64,000 nucleotides of DNA, taken from assembly GCA_025765615.1 (NCBI GenBank), contig JAIVFJ010000219.1:39817-103816 (forward strand), given 5' to 3'. The position numbers and the translations under genes were made by a program. Of this stretch, positions 23,965-34,419 are shown one piece after another; position 1 is the stretch's first letter, and every line of letters starts with the position of its first letter. Below the pieces are notes generated by a model. The model saw only the letters and a list, made by a program, of their open reading frames with translations, was not told the origin of the DNA and searched no databases. This DNA is from Zopfochytrium polystomum. Taxonomy: Eukaryota; Chytridiomycota; Chytridiomycetes; Chytridiales; Chytridiaceae.

Positions 23965-24158
23965 CTGTGCTCGTGCGTCGATCGGGCTCTTGGGAGGGGC
24001 GGAGTGCTTCCTTTTATTATTTTTTTATTTTCTTCTTCTCTTCTTCCTCTTCTTTTTTTAATTTTGCCCTAAGACTGTAATCTCTTTGCGGTGATCGGGC
24101 GGCACTGGCGAAGAGTGACGCAACCTCGCCGTTGATAAGTTTAGATCGATTATACACG
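23965..24158. promoter_or_regulatory. Divergent intergenic region, T/CT-rich
   Basis: These 194 bp separate the start codons of the ABCD transporter (minus) and the dioxygenase (plus) and must carry both promoters. A TTCTTC-rich tract lies at about 24008-24060. Confidence 0.45.
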
Positions 24159-25134
24159 ATGACCCATACCCAGCCCGTCTACTTTGTATCTCACGGGAAT
24201 ACTTCCTGGATCGATGCACATGAAGACTCAGCAGTCCAGTTTCTCCGCAATTTAGGCAGCTCAGTCCAGGCCGGCGTAGGATTTGGGGCGTTCGCCGAGT
24301 TTCCCATCCCCAAGGCAATACTCATTCTCTCCGCGTACTGGGAAACGAAGAGTACAATCAGAGTGACGACAGCTGCACAGCACTCGCTTAACTTCGATGG
24401 ATGCCGAGATCTGAACAATAAAGTACAGCAACGTCAAGACACTCTTTCTTTCAAGGAACTTGCTAATGTATGTCAGGTTACTTACGCGGTTCCGGGAGAT
24501 CCGTCATTAGCGGCTACGGTAATTGAACTAGTCAAGTCGGCCGGGTTCGCGGTGGAAGAGGAGTCTGCACGCGGACTGGATCATGGAGCTTTCGTACCTT
24601 TAATGCAGATGTTTGTGCCTGTTGGTTCCGCAGGATTTCGCTAACGATCAATTTTGCTGCTCAAGGTTTCCATCGTGCAGCATCCCCGTCGTTGCAGTTT
24701 CGCTGTTAGCCACCAAAAAACCCGCGGATCTGATCAGCCTAGGAACCGCCCTCAAGCCACTCCGTAGCGACGGTGTTCTTATAATTGCGTCTGGTGCTTT
24801 AATTCACAACCCGAAGGAGCTGGCAAAGGCCACGAGACTGGGGGTGAAAGTGGACGCACCTGTGCAACCGTGGGCTGCAAGGTTTGTGAAGATGGTTGAA
24901 GACGCTGTAGTGCCAAACGGTGGAGAGGAACCAGGACGGGGAGACCGCGTCCTTGATGTTTACGGCAACTCGAACTTCAAGTTGGCTCAACCGACGTGGG
25001 AGCACTTCGCGCCGCTAGCTGTAGCTGTTGGGGCGGCTGGCGATGAGGACTCAGCCGAGTTGTTGTTTTCGCGCTGGTCCCTTGGACATATCAGCGACGA
25101 CTGCTTTGGGTTTGGCATGACCCGCAAACAATAG
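24159..25134 (+). CDS. Class III extradiol ring-cleavage dioxygenase (DODA/LigB type)
   Basis: Exons 24159-24610 and 24666-25134 (55-bp intron, donor GTTTGT, branch CTAAC) give 306 residues. The protein begins QPVYFVSHGN, the metal-binding His region of the 4,5-DOPA dioxygenase / LigB superfamily. It then has PKAILILSAYWET, an AQHSLNFDG His region, VPGDPSLA, RGLDHGAFVPL and IPVVAVSLL, all in family order. The joined codon restores the conserved MQMFPSCSIPV stretch. These non-haem iron enzymes open aromatic diols with oxygen; the substrate cannot be told. A stretch between NFDG and ELANV looks longer than in relatives and might hide a small in-frame intron. The next gene starts only 56 bp after the stop. 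Confidence 0.87.
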
Positions 25135-25190
25135 CATTCCCTTTGGTGCAGCACTTTTTCCCCTTTCAACCAGCTTTCTGTGCCGATCGA

Positions 25191-26662
25191 ATGAACATTG
25201 GGCAGAGCAGCCGCGCGCAAACGATCGAGCCAACGACCGAAAGAGCTGCCGATGGCGAGGTCGCGCCTTCAGCCCTTACGGATCAGCAGAAGCAAAGGGT
25301 ACAGAGGCTGCAACACGTGAGTAACCAGAGGCGCGGCCACACACGCGCCCACCAGCCGCTTCTCTTTTGACGCAACAACATCAGATCTTCCGCAAGCTCC
25401 ACCCAGCCTTCTCCACGGTAGATGCCGCGCAACATTTCTTCGCCTCCTCGCCAACAAAAAACGCGTCGAGCGACCCTGAGCTGGAACTGACGCGCTGGGA
25501 GCTCGTTTCCCTCGCCTTCACGGCGGAGCTTTGCGTGCGGTACGAAGAAGAATTCCTCGAGCGCGGGAGAAACCTCGGAGCGACTGGCGCCGCGTGGGTG
25601 AGGTACGTGGAAAGTGGCAGCGGCGGCCGCGGCGGCGACAGCAGCAAAGAGAGCGACGGACCACCCAGCAAGCTGATCATTCTCCCTGGGCGGCGGGCGG
25701 ACCCAGCCACCGGCGTCTGGCTGTGGACTTCCGAAGGGGTGCAAAGCGCGGTCACAGAAGCCGCACCGTCCGAGCCAGCCGCATTGCGTCCATCACGGCC
25801 GCCGTCCTCGAGGCAGAGCCGCTCCCGCCCACTCACGCCGACGCTGCCCCCGCCACCGCCACCCCCGCAGCCACGGACGACGCGCCGGCCCTCGGGCACG
25901 TCGTCGAGAGCGGACGCACCAGAAGCAATAACTACGACCGCGCCGCAACGGCGGTCTGCGCACTCTACATCGTCGTCGCTGTCCACCACAACGGCACCCG
26001 GACCCTCCGCGCGAGCCCCGGCGGCGACGGCGGCGGCGGCCTCTGCGGCGTCGCGCTCGAAAAAACCAGCTGCCGCGGCCACGCCGACTGGCGCGACCGG
26101 CCGCGGCGCGGCGCTCCCTATCCGCTGCCTCCTAGTCCCCACGGACGCGCTGCAGTGTAGCGTAGACTTGCGCATGCTCTGCGAGCACGGCGAAGTATTT
26201 GCCGAGCTCTGGCGCGGGTTCGTGGACGCGATCCGCGAGGAGCAGGGCGACGTGCACACCGACGGCGGCGGTGTCGACAGCGTCAGTATCGGGCTCGGTG
26301 AGGAGGGCGGGCGCTGGAGTACCGTCGGCGTGGCGGAGGCTGTCGGCGGGGTTGAGCGGATCCATAACGTACTTGAGAGGTTGACGGTGCCTCCGTGGGA
26401 CGCGCGGCGCGGCAAAGCGGGCGGGGCAGATGGACCGGCTGGAGTGTTTGATATTGTGGGCGTCAGAGCGGTGCTCAGCCGGATGCTCGCGCTGTCGCGG
26501 CCGCGGGGCGAGGCTGGTCCTGCGCTGTGCGAAAGGGAAATCGCGCGGCTGCTGTTCACAACAGACCGGTTCGGCGCAGGGAGAGACGCGTGGACATTTT
26601 CTTTCATCATCTGGCAGTGCGTGAAAAAGGTGCACGGGGACCGGCTAGACTACATTATATAA
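25191..26662 (+). CDS. Unidentified protein with low-complexity centre
   Basis: Exons 25191-25316 and 25385-26662 give 467 residues; an in-frame ATG at 25143 is an alternative start. The first 110 residues look structured (QQKQRVQRLQHIFRKLHPAF, WELVSLAFTAELCVRYEEEF). Residues about 150-270 are Pro/Ala/Ser/Thr low complexity, and the last 180 again look folded (CSVDLRMLCEHGEVFAELW, WTFSFIIWQCVKKV). I do not recognise the family. It is read in tandem with the dioxygenase and ends 24 bp before the stop of the convergent Thr-rich gene, so transcripts probably overlap. Confidence 0.6.
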
Positions 26663-26686
26663 TTGGAACTATGGAAGAGAAGTTTG

Positions 26687-27836
26687 CTACCGGGCGAAAG
26701 AAACCATTGGGTACAGCGTTGCAAAAAGGATGGGGAGGAAGGAAAAAAGTCTTGTCCTCAACGGAGGAGCTCCGCTCAAATACACTATCTCCTGAAAGTC
26801 TCGACGTCCTTTTAAGGGTGATTCCGAGTGCACAGTGGCGGAAGCATGATTGCAGCTCTCGCTCGTCAATGCATTCCTGATTGGTGGAGGGGCGACTGTC
26901 GCCGTCGGCTGCAACACCGTAGGTGACGTTGTTCCAGAGCTGGAGACTGTCGGAAGCACGGTCGTACTTGTTGTCGATCTTCTAACGGTTGAGGCATCCA
27001 CTCCAAGCACGGATGGCCCGCTCGTTGGAGTACTCGCGGAGCGTAGCGATGTGGAGGGAATTGATGGTCGTGTTCTTGTTTCCGTCACTGTTGTTGTCGT
27101 TGTCGACGTCGAGGTGGGTTCCGGTGAGGTCGCTGCTGTGATTGAGTGCGAAGTTGCGGTCGTCGTCGTCGTTGTCGTCGTTGTTGTGGATGTTGTGGTC
27201 GTCGTCGTCGTCGTTGTCCAGGTTCGCTTCACAAAGCTGGTTGATGTTTCTGACATAATCACAGCGGCAGGAGGCGCCATGCCTGCTGTCGTCGCTGCTG
27301 AATCTGTCGAAGACGACGACCTTGTTCGAACCAAAGGAGTGCACACGCTGTACCAAGAACTGTGGGAGATTGTTGCTGCATTGGCGGGGATCCCTTGGAC
27401 TGTGGCTGCGGAAAGTAGCGCGGGCGTGACGGTAGTTTTGGTAGCAGCAGATTCGGGGGTGATCCCCGAGGACGTTTTTAGTGTGGTAACTTCTTCGACC
27501 GAGAAGAAAGCATCGTGGCTGTTGCCTTCTCGACGGAGAGTAAATAATCAAATAATCAGTTGCATTCGAATCTTGTTCACGCTTCTCCTCCTCACCCAAT
27601 GTATCCGAGGTCAGCAAATCGGCGGTCACGGTCAAATCAATGGGTGCCAATGCGAGCTCCTCAGTGGAGCTCTGTACAATAGACGGTGCGCCACTTTTTT
27701 CGGTAAGATCGCAGAGGGCTGTGTCGTTGCATCGGGGGTCGAGCTGCGGATGGCCTGTTTGCTCTGCCGCCCCACGCACTTTCGCCAGGTGAACGAGAAG
27801 GGAACAGACGAGCGCCGCCAACGTGAAGTGCATCAT
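26687..27836 (-). CDS. Secreted Thr/Ser-rich mucin-like protein
   Basis: Exons 27836-27596 and 27528-26687 (67-bp intron, phase 1) give 360 residues. The start MMHFTLAALVCSLLVHLAKV is a clear signal peptide. A short Cys-containing region follows (CNDTALC), then a long Thr/Ser-rich domain with a poly-Thr core (about residues 165-185), expected to be O-glycosylated. The end has a hydrophobic stretch (LFSFLPILFATLYPMV) that could be a GPI signal or a membrane anchor. Cell-surface or wall localisation is inferred. The opposite strand also has a long Val-rich open frame, which is the mirror of the poly-Thr codons. Confidence 0.68.
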
Positions 27837-28099
27837 AGGATGGGACAAAAGGATAGGATTACGGAAGAGAACCGGGGGACATTGCCTCCAGCATTTAAGT
27901 ACACTTCGTGGGCGGACGGATGCAGGCAGCCCTTGCTCTGTGGCTTCGTGCAAGGGTTGCGGACATTGAAAACTCCGCAAAAATTTGTCGAAAGCGCGGA
28001 ATCATATTGGGAAACACATGTTGCTTCCCCCCAAAAAACAAAAAAAAAAAGTGAAGGACGAGGTTATTGAACTGACCTTTCAAAGCGGGCGTAAGTCGA

Positions 28100-28902
28100 C
28101 TGCTACGAGTCAAGCATAGTAAAACAATAAAAAGCCCACCAAAGCACAAGGAAGAAAAAAACAACGTTCCCTTCCTGTCGGTTTCAAGCCAGGCTCTCTG
28201 CCATATCGCTAAAATGCACTTCAAGACATAGCGCAATCTCATGCATGAGAAGTTCTGATGGTTTTTAACCAAGATAAATATCAAGGGGAAAACCAGCAAT
28301 CATGGTTCAGTTGTCGTTTTCGGGGTTGATGATAATATCAAACTTACCTGTCTTCTACCTCCACCTTTTGGGCCATACTACTGCTGACTTGGGAGGTTAA
28401 GAGGCCAGTTAGCTGTTTTTTCTAACTTGAAGATGCCTTTGCCCCTATATTTCTTTTCTGGGACAAGGGCACATCATGGCCCACCTGCATGTCCAAGGAT
28501 TTCACTGTTAACCGAAGGCACCCCAAAGGTGACAACGATCTTACATTGTCTTTCCAAGCTGTCCACGTTGCCCAATCGTTGGAATCATTGCTTGCCGACA
28601 GGACAAGGAGGAGAACATTCATTTGAAAGCAGATTGTTGTTAGTTAACTTCATATCAAATTCATCTAATTGTTGGCTGTCAGTGAGCCTTCTTTCATCTT
28701 CGCACAGACTCCCGCTGGGGGCTTTTAGTCCGCTGGTTTGAGTATTTTCCTGGCACTCTGCTGTATCGCATTCGGCAACACTTTTCAAGAGTTGATTGCA
28801 TATTTTCTGCCTCCAGACCCGAGGTCTCCACTCTCATAGTTGAAGAACTGCTTCAGCGGTTCACTTTATTGAGAGGATTTGCCCACTGCCCGACACTTTT
28901 CC
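28100..28902 (-). other. Weakly coding region, possible small gene at about 28422-28790
   Basis: The minus strand has open frames at 28788-28585 (DTAECQENTQTSGLK) and 28622-28422 (WATWTAWKDN). The latter carries a GTAAGATCG donor near 28548 and a CAG acceptor near 28488 that would join to VGHDVPLSQKRN and a stop at 28422. The upstream join is unresolved and no family is recognised. 28100-28420 shows nothing convincing. Confidence 0.25.
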
Positions 28903-31900
28903 TCACGAGTCCACTTCAGAGGTGTAGGTAAACCTTCGATCGGCCCAAAGCAAGACGTAAACCTCCAGTCGTTGACTGTAAGGGCTCTCGTCAAAGACAG
29001 CGACATCTTCGACAAACATTCGTCTGCAAGCTTCCAAGCTCAATCCATGCATTTTGGCGTAAAGAGGCAAAGGCTTGAAGCGCCCGATGGGTTCGGTGTG
29101 CGTCCCGTTGGACTGCCCAAAGAGCCAGATGTGAATGGGAGTGGGCCAATCTGGGTTTTGCAGCAGATCCAACTCTATTCGTTTAATCCACCCTTCATTG
29201 AGCTTGTTCGAGTGTAAGGACTTGCCCGAAAACCCCATCGAAGGCCGCATTTTGACGTGTCGATTTTGCACGAACCATTGCACGCATGAAAAGTTGATCA
29301 ATAGATGAGGAGAAGAAATCGGGATGGTCGCCTGGGAAGGGTCGGTTGAGGTGAGAGGGATGACGGCGTTTGGATTTGCGGGTAGGGGATAGAGAAGGGG
29401 AGGGAATGGTACTTGAAGATGCCCCGCGATAACCGAGGCTGATTCCTTTCGGGGAGCTCGGTGAGATGTTGTCTGGTCACGGTAGGGGACAATCATCAGA
29501 GCCAAGTACCGCCGCGCAATATGGCTAGGGTCGGGAATTGCGCCAGTGTGGAGCACTTTGTTACTCTCTCCACGCATGAACTTGTCGATTGTGGCAAGCG
29601 TGTTACGATTGAGCTCCAAAAACTGCTCGAAGGAATCTCCAAACAAGTTCAAACTGGTCGCAGTCATCCGTTCAAAGGAGTCATACGATGTAAGACTGTT
29701 CATGTCCTTCAAAATAAGATTTAAGTTGTCGCCGCCAACCCGAGGATAGAAGTCAGGGAAGTCAGTGCGCCGCTGCATAGAAGCGTCGAACACAGCCGGT
29801 TCCAGGTCCCAGTTTGCGGGATCGTCGCCCACTCGCTTGTTTGGAATCCGAAACGTAATAGATATAGGAGAATTCTCTTTGCCCAAACGAATGTGATGAA
29901 GGTTGCAAACACGGCCTTCCGAAAAAAACTGAATCGGCCGCCATTTTCCAGTGCGGAATTTCCCCCCGGATCCACAGTCCGTGCAGATACCTATCGCAAC
30001 GACGTCAGGGATATAACTCCAATCTCACACACTTACGGAAATTTTCGTCGCAATTCTTGCAGATGTACTCTGCCTGAAATGCTGGATCAATCCAGGTTTC
30101 AAGGTCAGAATCTCTCGTTTGCAAAAGTCTCACACCCCCAAAACCGAAACGCCCGTGACAAGCATCGCAGCGAATAGGTTTGTGTGGTCCACCCGCACGA
30201 TACAGAAGCCGGCGACTCTCACGTACGCCAGAGTTGACCATTAAAGAGGGTCTTAGTCCAGACGACGTTACTGAGGTTACCATACTCTGAGGATCATGAC
30301 AAGTGCGGCAAACCACATCAGCAACATACGGCGCGTCAAATTGACCGTCTTTGCCGTGCAGGTAGATGACTCCCATATCCCGCCCACAAACACGGCATAA
30401 TCCTCGGCCTTCTTCCACATGCTTATTGGACTTCGCGCCGCCTCCTCGCTTTTTCGCCGCGACCGTTCCATCTCCGCGTGTTTTACCCGAAGCCTTCGCC
30501 TTTGTCATTTTCGAAGACCCAGCTGTCGAGGCGGCACGTGAAGCGACCGACGTTCTCTTCAGTGGTGCTTGAGGGAAAGCCGCTGTGGTCGGCATCGGAA
30601 CAATTTTCGAATCGGGTGGAGAAACAGAAGTTGCAAAGGAATCTGGCTTCGTACCAGGCGTGGTGCCACTAGTACTGTCCATCGATGGCATATTAAGCAT
30701 CATCGCCCATCGCTCCAAATCCACTTGAGCCGTTCCAGAGTTCCCCGAAATCGCCGCCGTGGAAGGGTTTGGAATTCCTACTACTTCGAAGGGCACTGAT
30801 GGTACAACAAACGACGGTGGCGACTGTCCAGATTTCTGCTGCTTGCTATCACCAATAATTAATGGCATATTGACGAAAATTGCGTCACGATCTGCGAGTG
30901 CCTCTGGGGCGGGGCTGTCCCCCCCACTGACGCCGGCCTGTTCGCTGCTCCCTTCGCTGTTGCCGGGACTGTCGTGGCGACCGACTAAGTAGCTGGAACT
31001 GGCGTTACTGGGCGGCAGGGCTGGGTAGGGGAAATTCCAGTCAAAACGGGCATTCGGAGGGAGTTGCGGCAAGGCGTGCCTTTCTGCCATAGTCAAATCC
31101 GGGAGGGAACCATGGGACGGAAGTGACGTTGAATAAAACGGCTGGCTATGTAGAAGTCGGTCGGGTGTGTGATGGCTCTGCGCAGGTGTAGGAATGCCAT
31201 AGCTAACACTAAAGCTTAGATGCACAGAGTCAGAGTCAAACCGGTGCGTCGAGAAAGGAGGAAGAAGAGAAATCCGTCAATCACCTGTCATGGGGGTCAA
31301 AAGATGGCGGTGCTGCTGGCTCTGCACCGAACGACTCCATGGGGTAACTGTTGTTACGACTTGCAGCCTCGTTCGCGCCAGAAGCGGATTGGAGAAGTTG
31401 GGTAAAGAAAGCGTTGGGCGACGCCTCTGTCGCCGACGTGATATAAGAGGAAGCGTGGACCTCTGATTGGGAGCGGGGTGCAAGCTCGTGGTTTCGCCAC
31501 TGGGCCTCGGCCTGTGGCTGCCAAAACAGGGGGGGCTGGGGTTTCTGGTGAGGGTGGCCGGCGGAACTTGTCAGATTCACCGGTGTGAATCCACCGCCTT
31601 TGCTCATCAAAGCCTGTTGGTGCTGCTGGCGCTGAAGCAGCTGGTGTTGTTGAGGAACTGACTTGGTGAAAATCGGGCGGGGCTGATACTGGGGTGGGTG
31701 TTGAGGCCGCTGGAAGTGCTGTACGTATTGGGGTTTCAATTGTCGCTGATGAACCTGCTGCTGCTGCTCCTGAAACGACGACGATGCAGCGTTGCTGCTG
31801 CCCTGCATCGAAGAAGAATGCGATGGCCGAGATTGTGCGCTCCCATGGAGGGACGGCTGGGGATGGTAAGTGGGGCCTGTCCGCTTCGAGAGGGACGACG

Positions 31901-32315
31901 AGCTGCTGCTGCGATGAAGTGAGGAGGCTGTGGCATCCTTGCCAGCCGCAAAGCTCTGGCTTGACACGCCGCCCTCGCCTTGCGGCACCGGTGCAAACCT
32001 GTGAAACTGTGTAGCACCACCATCATTCATGGGAGCTATGAAGTTGTGCAGAAGGTAGGAGGGTTGAGATGTGTGCTCTATCGCAGGGATACTCTGAAGA
32101 TATTGCTGGTGCTGCTGCTGGTGGAGGTGTGGCGGCTGAAGCTGCTGCTGCTGCTGCTGCTGCTGTTGCAGTTGCTGCTGCTGAAGCTGTTCTTGCTGCT
32201 GCTGCTGTTGTTGCTGCTGGTGTTGCTGCTGCTGGTGTAACTGCTGCTGCTGCTGCTGCTGCTGCTGGCTGTGGTGGAGGTGGTGCTGCTGCGGGAAGTG
32301 AGGTTGGGACTGCAT
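28903..32315 (-). CDS. PolyQ protein with Cys-cluster zinc-binding region (putative transcription regulator)
   Basis: Exons 32315-31285, 31214-30037 and 29990-28903 give 1098 residues. The N-terminus is His/Gln-rich with long polyQ runs (CAG/CTG repeats, about 32097-32290). Residues about 345-580 are disordered (Pro/Ser/Thr, then Lys/Arg-rich). A Cys-rich block follows: CRVCGRDM, VCRTC, IRCDACHGRFGFG, YICKNC and, across the third exon junction, RICTDCGSGGKFRTGKWRP, then GRVCNLHHIRLG. The pairs suggest several zinc sites. The C-terminal 300 residues look folded (WDLEPAVFDASMQRRTDFPD, FSCVQWFVQNR, LEVYVLLWADRRFTYTSE). The layout suggests a fungal nuclear regulator, but I cannot name the family. 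Confidence 0.72.
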
Positions 32316-32568
32316 GATTGATCAATTAAAACAATAAAACAATCCTGTCCGCTGCTTGCTCCTCAGATTCTCTGTCTGTCTGTCTGTCCGGCTGACTGTC
32401 TGTCTCGTATTCCAATTCGGTTCAAACTTTTCAGTCTGTCTGGCTGTCTGTCTCTTGCTCTGCCTCTGCCTTTCGAGCAGATGACCAGCGGGTGGGACAC
32501 GCCTCACTCCATTTTCAAGCGGAAATTTTCTTCTTTTTTTTTTAGTGATTTGTCTCCAAGGTTTTGGG

Positions 32569-32614
<46 letters not shown>

Positions 32615-32889
32615 TTCCCGCTCTCTCTCTCTCTCTCTCTCTCGCTTTCTCTCTCTCACTACTGCCATGTCAGTCCATCCAAGGGTTTGGGATTTGCCGA
32701 TGAGCGACGACCAACCAGCAAATGCGCCAAAACGAGAAAATAATCAAGAGAAAAAAAACTTGACTTGTCGCCACACAACGGAGCCAATTTGATCTCACCT
32801 TCAAACTGCGCACTGCACAGCTGGCGCATTCGACGGGACACAACAAGGCTGCCGCTGAGATGGACGTGCCTCTTGTTAGATGGAACTGA
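32316..32889. repeat. Intergenic region with CTGT and CT microsatellites
   Basis: CTGT-type repeats (about 32374-32460) and a long CT run (about 32571-32655) lie upstream of the polyQ gene. No convincing gene is seen. Confidence 0.5.
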
Positions 32890-33560
32890 CTGGTTAGCAG
32901 CAAGAGGCACAAGACGAACCAAACCTATTGTGACTGTCAGTTATCGTTCTCACGACCGCCAATGCAGACCTGGGCGCTGGCTTGCGCTGTTGACAAATAC
33001 TCCGAGTATTAAGTGGAACAGAAACCCAGTGTTAACGGTTTTCCTCCTCCTCTGCTAAGCAGATAATATAGGAGAGATTTTTACCCTGTGCCAGTCACGC
33101 TTGCCTAGCAACTATTCTGTTATGAATCACCCTCTGGAAACCTCTGGAACCTTCTGGAACATTCCTTCATGGAACCTTGTGGAACCTTCTAGAACCTTCT
33201 TTGCTTTCCTGACTTGTCTTGTTGTCATTGGTATCATTGGTATCATTGTATTAATAATTGCTCTTTCTGGAACTTTCTTTGAGAGTTGACAAGGAAGACT
33301 CTCAAAAGGTATAAAAGGGGGGATGGGGGACCTGTCCCATCCCTCAAGTGAATTTTGTTTCCAATACAATCACCACTCCTCTCAGTTCCTTGTCTGCCTT
33401 GTCCTGTCCTGCCCTGTTCCTGACATATTACAGCGCACATATCCTCATTATGTATCAATAATTCATAACAGAGTTTTTCCCTTTCTCTCCAAGTTGGGGA
33501 GAAGGACCACCGACAAACACACATCTCCTCTTCCACTCACTCACTCAGAGTCGACTGTTT
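32890..33560 (+). repeat. Foldback-repeat arm, copy 1 (interrupted by a solo LTR)
   Basis: The sequence from the GGTTAGCAGCAAGAG stretch, through TCCTCCTCCTCTGC and GTGCCAGTCACGCTTGCC, to CACTCACTCACTCAGAG matches 40345-40733 in the same orientation. It also matches, in the opposite orientation, 33772-33936 plus 39422-39522. The solo LTR at 33118-33425 splits it. Confidence 0.65.
33118..33425 (+). mobile_element. Solo LTR of the Ty3 chromovirus family
   Basis: This 308-bp LTR starts TGTTATGAATCACC and ends TTCCTGACA. It is flanked by near-identical 5-bp repeats (TATTC / TATTA). It carries one copy of the 45-bp internal unit that is repeated four times in the full-length element, and a TATAAAA box. 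The internal region is gone, as expected after LTR-LTR recombination. Confidence 0.82.
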
Positions 33561-33771
33561 ACACCTCGTTCACGTGTGACTGTGTGGATGAAGGATGCTG
33601 CTAAGTTTCATCCTTTTTGGATTTCCTTGTTTGCTGCAAGGAAATCTGGAACATGGACTAACTGCCTGTATACTTTGACATGGTGCCAAAGAGGAATGTG
33701 GCTTTGAAGAGATCAAAAAGTGTGGTCATTTGCACAAGGGGCACGGTAATCTTTGATTTACTGTTGTGTTT
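33561..33771. other. Centre of the foldback element
   Basis: These roughly 210 bp separate the two inverted arms. A short inverted pair is visible (TTCCTTGTTTGC / GCAAGGAAAT, about 33624-33650). No ORF of note. Confidence 0.45.
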
Positions 33772-33936
33772 ACTGTAAACAGTCTACTCTGAGTGAGTGA
33801 GTGGAAGGAGTGAATGAAGTGGAGATGTGTGTTTGTGGGTGGTCCTTCTCCCCAACTTTTTTTCCAAAAAGAGAAAAAACTCTGTTATGAATTATTGATA
33901 GATGATGATGATATACATGCTGTAATAGTTGCTAGG

Positions 33937-34379
33937 TGTTATGAATCACCCTCTGGAAACCTCTGGAACCTTCTAGAACATTCCTTCATGGAACCTTCTG
34001 GAACCTTCTGGAACCTTCTAGAACATTCCTTCATGGAACCTTCTGGAACCTTCTGGAACCTTCTAGAACATTCCTTCATGGAACCTTCTGGAACCTTCTG
34101 GAACCTTCTAGAACATTCCTTCATGGAACCTTGTGGAACCTTCTGGAACCTTCTTTGCTTTCCTGACTTGTCTTGTTGTCATTGGTATCATTGGTATCAT
34201 TGTATTACTAATTGCTCTTTCTGGAACTTTCTTTGAGTCTTGACAAGGAACACTCTCAAAAGGTATAAAAGGGGGATGGGGGACCTGTCCCATCCCTCAA
34301 GTGAATTATTGTTTCCAATACAATCATCACTCCTCTCAGTTCCTTGTCTGCCTTGCCCTGTCCTGCCCTGTTCCTGACA
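33937..34379 (+). repeat. 5' LTR with four 45-bp tandem units and TATA box
   Basis: 443 bp. About 33957-34160 holds four copies of a 45-bp GGAACCTTCTGGAACCTTCT / AGAACATTCCTTCAT unit. TATAAAA lies at 34264-34270. Transcription probably starts near 34297, about 33 bp downstream. Confidence 0.92.
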
Positions 34380-34394
34380 TCATAATTCACTTGA
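34297..34394 (+). promoter_or_regulatory. Self-complementary primer site for reverse transcription
   Basis: The 13 nt after the 5' LTR (34382-34394, ATAATTCACTTGA) are the exact reverse complement of TCAAGTGAATTAT at 34297-34309, located where the transcript should begin. This is the arrangement of self-priming elements such as Tf1, in which the RNA 5' end folds back to prime. No tRNA-like primer site was evident. Confidence 0.7.
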
Positions 34395-34419
34395 CCCTCT
34401 CCCACTACTCTCTGCCATC

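Noticed and set aside
26850..28070. Plus-strand 406-codon Val-rich frame
   Set aside because: It mirrors the poly-Thr codons of the minus-strand gene, which has a signal peptide and a clean intron.
32069..32317. Poly-Ala and poly-Leu frames over the CTG repeats
   Set aside because: They are alternative frames of the polyQ coding repeat.
33960..34160. 45-bp LTR repeats considered as a CRISPR-like array
   Set aside because: The units are contiguous tandem copies with no unique spacers and lie in a eukaryotic LTR.
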